Source: JBEGTT01 sp041179245 (GTDB lineage Bacteria > Pseudomonadota > Gammaproteobacteria > Burkholderiales > Rhodocyclaceae). Taken from it: a stretch of DNA of 7,099 nt. The DNA is taken from positions 1 to 7,099 of the forward strand of contig JBEGTT010000190.1 of NCBI GenBank assembly GCA_041179245.1. Reading direction: 5' to 3'. The stretch's first letter is position 1, and the number at the start of each line of letters is the position of its first letter. The notes beneath the pieces are model-generated. The model was not told the DNA's origin. It did not search any database and was given only the letters and a program-made list of their open reading frames with translations. This document shows, one piece after another, positions 4,570 to 7,099 of this stretch. A program made the position numbers and the translations under genes.

Positions 4570-6492
4570 CTAGTCCAGCATTGGCAAAGCATCGAGTGTT
4601 TCATGGGCTTCAAGCCAACGGATTTCGCAGTGATCCAATTGTTCGCGTAATTCACTTTGGCGTTTATTCAGTTGCTCAAGTTTTTGTCGGTCCGCGCCCG
4701 CTGCATAAATAGCAGGATCAGCTAATAGCGCCTCCACCGATTCTGCCTCTTCATTCATTACAGCCATCTGAGTATCAAGTTTTTCGATTTCTCGGGTTAG
4801 CGTGCGGCGCTCTTTCTGTAAGGCCTGCCGTGCCGCTTGGGCCTCAGCCCGTTGTTGCTTGCGGTCGGCTTTTTGTTCGCCAACTTCCCCTGCTGGCGCT
4901 TTTTCAGCGCTTTTTTTATTACTTCGCTGGATGGCTAACCAGTTAGCGTATTCGTCCAAATCGCCTTCAAACAAGGTCGCTTTGCCGCTATCCACCAGCC
5001 AAAGCTCATCGGCAGTGGTGCGCAGCAAATGGCGATCATGTGAAACCACGACCACGCCACCTTCGTAGTCTTGCAAGGCCATCACAATGGCTTCGCGCAT
5101 TTCTAGGTCAAGGTGGTTAGTCGGTTCGTCGAGCAGCAACAGATTTGGGCGTTGGCGAATCAGCAAGGCCAAGGCTAAACGGGATTTTTCTCCGCCCGAA
5201 AACGGTCCAACCAAGCGCGTCGCCATTTCTCCCCGGAAATCAAACCCCCCCAGATAATCGCGCAGCTCTTGTTCCGGCGTCGTGGGTTCCAGATGCTGGA
5301 TGTGCCACAGCGGGCTTTCTTCCGGGCGGAGTTGTTCGAGTTGATGCTGGGCGAAATAGCCAATTTTCAGCGCTTTAGCTTCTTTCCGTTCGCCGTAGGT
5401 CAGTGACAATTTACCCGCCAACAGCTTAATCAAGGTCGATTTCCCCGCACCGTTACGGCCTAACAAACCAATTCGGCTACCGGGACGCAAAGTGAGTTCC
5501 AGATTATCCAGCAAGGTTTTATCGCCGTAACCCGTGGCACCTTTGTGCAGCGTCAGCAGCGGATCAGGCAAATCAACGGGATTACGAAAAGTAAAATTGA
5601 ACGGCGAATCAACGTGCGCGGCGGCAACCAACTCCATCCGCTCCAGCGCTTTTACCCGACTTTGTGCCTGTCGTGCTTTGGTGGCCTGGGCTTTGAAACG
5701 GTTAATAAATTTTTGTAGATGCGCAACTTGCTTTTGCTGCGACTCGTGCGTTGCTTGCTGCACGGCCAATCGCGCCGCCCGCGCTCGTTCGTAATCAGAA
5801 TAGCCACCCGTCGTCAGCGTCATGCGCTGGTGTTCAATGGCCAGAATATGGCCTACCACGGCATCTAGGAAGTCGCGATCATGGGAAATCAAAAGCAGCG
5901 TGGAGCGCGTATTTTTCAGCCAGTTTTCCAGCCACAGTACCGCATCTAAATCGAGGTGATTGGTCGGCTCATCAAGCAGCAACAAGTCCGCACGGCAAGA
6001 CAGCGCCCGCGCCAGATTCAGGCGAACCCGCCACCCACCGGAAAATTCAGCCACCGGCCGATGCAAATCGGCTTCAGAAAATCCCAAACCATGCAGTACT
6101 TCGGCTGCGCGCGAACGAGCGGTATATCCATCTAAGTCTGCGTAACGAATGTGCAGCAGAGCGATTTCTTCACCATTGCCGCTGTGCTCGGCTTCACGAA
6201 TGGCCTGCTCGACGCGGCGAAGCTCAAGATCACCATCGAGTACAAATTCCAATGCGGGAATTTGTAGCGCTGGGGTTTCTTGGCTAACGCGGGCAATGCT
6301 CCAAGAAGGAGGCATGGTGCAGTCACCGGACTCAGGGTGTATTTCACCCGAAACGAGCGAGAACAAGCTGGACTTGCCGCAGCCATTAGCCCCAACAAGG
6401 CCAACGCGCCAGCCGGTGTGTAATCGCACGTCGGCATCCACCACGAGGGAACGTCCGGCGCGGGCAAAGGTCAGATGGGAAAAGGTAATCAT
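4570..6492 (-). CDS. yheS: ABC-F family ATPase, YheS type
   Basis: A 640-residue soluble protein with two ABC cassettes and no membrane segment, close in length and order to E. coli YheS (about 637). Cassette 1 has Walker A GANGCGKSS (34-42), signature FSGGW (150-154), and Walker B ending LLLLDEPTNHLDLD with catalytic E175. The interdomain linker is charged and helical, with 'KATKARQAQSRVKALERMEL'-like spacing. Cassette 2 has Walker A GRNGAGKST (345-353), signature FSGGE (431-435) and catalytic E456. A C-terminal charged region from about residue 530 is predicted coiled coil. ABC-F proteins bind the ribosomal E site and rescue or tune translation; YheS is a housekeeping member, and nothing here suggests antibiotic resistance. 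The ATG at 6490-6492 has only a weak ribosome site. A TATAAT box lies 26 bases upstream. It converges with the FliL-like gene and diverges from the DUF3391 gene. Confidence 0.95.
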   Translation of the reverse strand: MITFSHLTFARAGRSLVVDADVRLHTGWRVGLVGANGCGKSSLFSLVSGEIHPESGDCTMPPSWSIARVSQETPALQIPALEFVLDGDLELRRVEQAIREAEHSGNGEEIALLHIRYADLDGYTARSRAAEVLHGLGFSEADLHRPVAEFSGGWRVRLNLARALSCRADLLLLDEPTNHLDLDAVLWLENWLKNTRSTLLLISHDRDFLDAVVGHILAIEHQRMTLTTGGYSDYERARAARLAVQQATHESQQKQVAHLQKFINRFKAQATKARQAQSRVKALERMELVAAAHVDSPFNFTFRNPVDLPDPLLTLHKGATGYGDKTLLDNLELTLRPGSRIGLLGRNGAGKSTLIKLLAGKLSLTYGERKEAKALKIGYFAQHQLEQLRPEESPLWHIQHLEPTTPEQELRDYLGGFDFRGEMATRLVGPFSGGEKSRLALALLIRQRPNLLLLDEPTNHLDLEMREAIVMALQDYEGGVVVVSHDRHLLRTTADELWLVDSGKATLFEGDLDEYANWLAIQRSNKKSAEKAPAGEVGEQKADRKQQRAEAQAARQALQKERRTLTREIEKLDTQMAVMNEEAESVEALLADPAIYAAGADRQKLEQLNKRQSELREQLDHCEIRWLEAHETLDALPMLD

Positions 6493-6638
6493 AAGTGGCT
6501 GTTCATCATGGCGCGCGCATTATAGACCTCAGGATGCGCTAGAATTGCCCGCTCTTGATACGCCAACGCATCATCTGCAATCCCGTAAGCGCCCCCACTA
6601 AGTTAACGCACATCACCTGAACCGTTGGATAGAACAGC
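6493..6638. other. Divergent intergenic region, yheS and DUF3391 gene
   Basis: These 146 bases separate two divergent starts. The yheS side has a clear TATAAT (6519-6524). On the plus side TTGATA near 6555 could be a -35 element, but no convincing -10 follows at 16-18 bases, so the promoter of the DUF3391 gene is unresolved. No RNA gene, strong hairpin or operator was recognised. Confidence 0.6.
6519..6524 (-). promoter_or_regulatory. Probable yheS -10 box (TATAAT) with GC-rich discriminator
   Basis: A perfect minus-strand TATAAT is followed by GCGCGCGCC. The expected start point is near 6512, giving a leader of about 20 bases before the yheS ATG. No recognisable -35 lies at 16-18 base spacing. 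The box and GC-rich tract closely resemble those of purC. Confidence 0.55.
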
Positions 6639-7099
6639 ATGGCAAAGAACTTCAGAATTAAAAAAATCAGTACCGCCGAGCTCATCCCAGGCATGTTCAT
6701 TAGCGACCTGAATTGTGGCTGGCTTGACCATCCGTTTGTCGGCAACTCCATGTCCGTCAAGGATGACACCACGGTCAACAAAATCCGCCAACTGGGTATT
6801 CGTGAGGTTTATATCGATCCCTCGCGGGGGCTAGATTTGCCCAATGCCCAAACTGCAGAAGAGGTCAGCCGCGAACTGGACGAACAAATCGAAGCCATTG
6901 CCACGACGGCCCCTGAAATTCCCAAGGCAGTGACGCTGGCAGAAGAAGTTACTCGCGCGAAGAAATTACACTCAGAAGCCAATCGGATCGTTAAAAACCT
7001 GATGGGTGACATTCGGCTTGGGAAACAAATCGAACTGGATAAAATTGATCCTATGGTTGAAGGGGTTGTCGATTCGATCTTCCGTAACAAAAATGCGCT
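6639..7099 (+). CDS. DUF3391 N-terminal part of a probable HD-GYP c-di-GMP phosphodiesterase, cut by window edge
   Basis: The plus-strand ATG at 6639 opens a frame of 153 codons that runs off the window. An in-frame TAG at 6630-6632 rules out an earlier start, and GGATAG about ten bases upstream can serve as ribosome site. Residues 6-66 match the DUF3391 pattern: 'KKISTAELIPGMFISDL', 'WLDHPF', then 'IRQLGIREVYIDPSRGLD'. Residues 100-150 form a charged helical linker ending 'DPMVEGVVDSIFRN', as seen just before the HD-GYP catalytic domain in such proteins. The catalytic HD and GYP motifs would lie beyond the window and are not seen, so phosphodiesterase activity (c-di-GMP hydrolysis, affecting motility and biofilm) is inferred from the family. 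It is divergent from yheS. Confidence 0.85.
   Translation, partial: MAKNFRIKKISTAELIPGMFISDLNCGWLDHPFVGNSMSVKDDTTVNKIRQLGIREVYIDPSRGLDLPNAQTAEEVSRELDEQIEAIATTAPEIPKAVTLAEEVTRAKKLHSEANRIVKNLMGDIRLGKQIELDKIDPMVEGVVDSIFRNKNA

Noticed and set aside
5751..6287. A 178-codon plus-strand frame inside yheS.
   Set aside because: It is antisense to the first ABC cassette and its composition follows from the opposite-strand coding sequence.
6809..7090. A minus-strand frame opposite the DUF3391 gene.
   Set aside because: The plus-strand frame has a clear DUF3391 match, and this one is its Ser-rich complement.

Overview
The window looks like an ordinary chromosomal segment of a proteobacterium, most likely a gammaproteobacterium outside the Enterobacterales. 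YheS and the M3 oligopeptidase look closest to gammaproteobacterial forms, but PurC is the longer (about 310 residue) type rather than the roughly 237-residue enterobacterial one. A DUF3391-type c-di-GMP protein and a FliL-family protein point to a free-living, probably motile bacterium. This taxonomic placement is inferred from remembered family features, not from a search.

Layout, left to right. (1) On the minus strand, the oligopeptidase A gene (prlC, 715-2790) is followed by a DMT/EamA permease gene (1-715, cut by the left edge). The stop of the first and the start of the second share one base, so they should form one translationally coupled transcript. (2) The gap 2791-3071 holds no gene but is highly structured. 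Two homologous palindromic elements, A (2814-2914) and B (2967-3063), lie in opposite orientations on either side of a rho-independent terminator for purC. (3) purC (3072-4004, minus) starts at a GTG behind a strong Shine-Dalgarno site and a TATAAT box. (4) Divergent from it is a small membrane-anchored FliL-like gene (4126-4566, plus), which converges with yheS at a 3-base gap. (5) yheS (4570-6492, minus) encodes an ABC-F ATPase. (6) Divergent from yheS is the 5' part of a DUF3391 (probably HD-GYP) gene (6639 to the right edge, plus).

The genes do not form one pathway: peptide turnover, purine synthesis, ribosome-associated ABC-F activity, and two proteins of motility/c-di-GMP type sit side by side. 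The most noteworthy signal is the pair of structured repeats. Over 89 ungapped positions they share a 42-base core that differs only inside an apical hairpin, where two base pairs have changed on both sides. The outer stems differ in sequence but each remains self-complementary, and G-U pairs appear only if each copy is read on its own 'sense' strand. That pattern suggests a dispersed element selected as RNA. Copy A would form the 5' leader of prlC mRNA. Copy B would be read antisense to the 3' end of the purC transcript.
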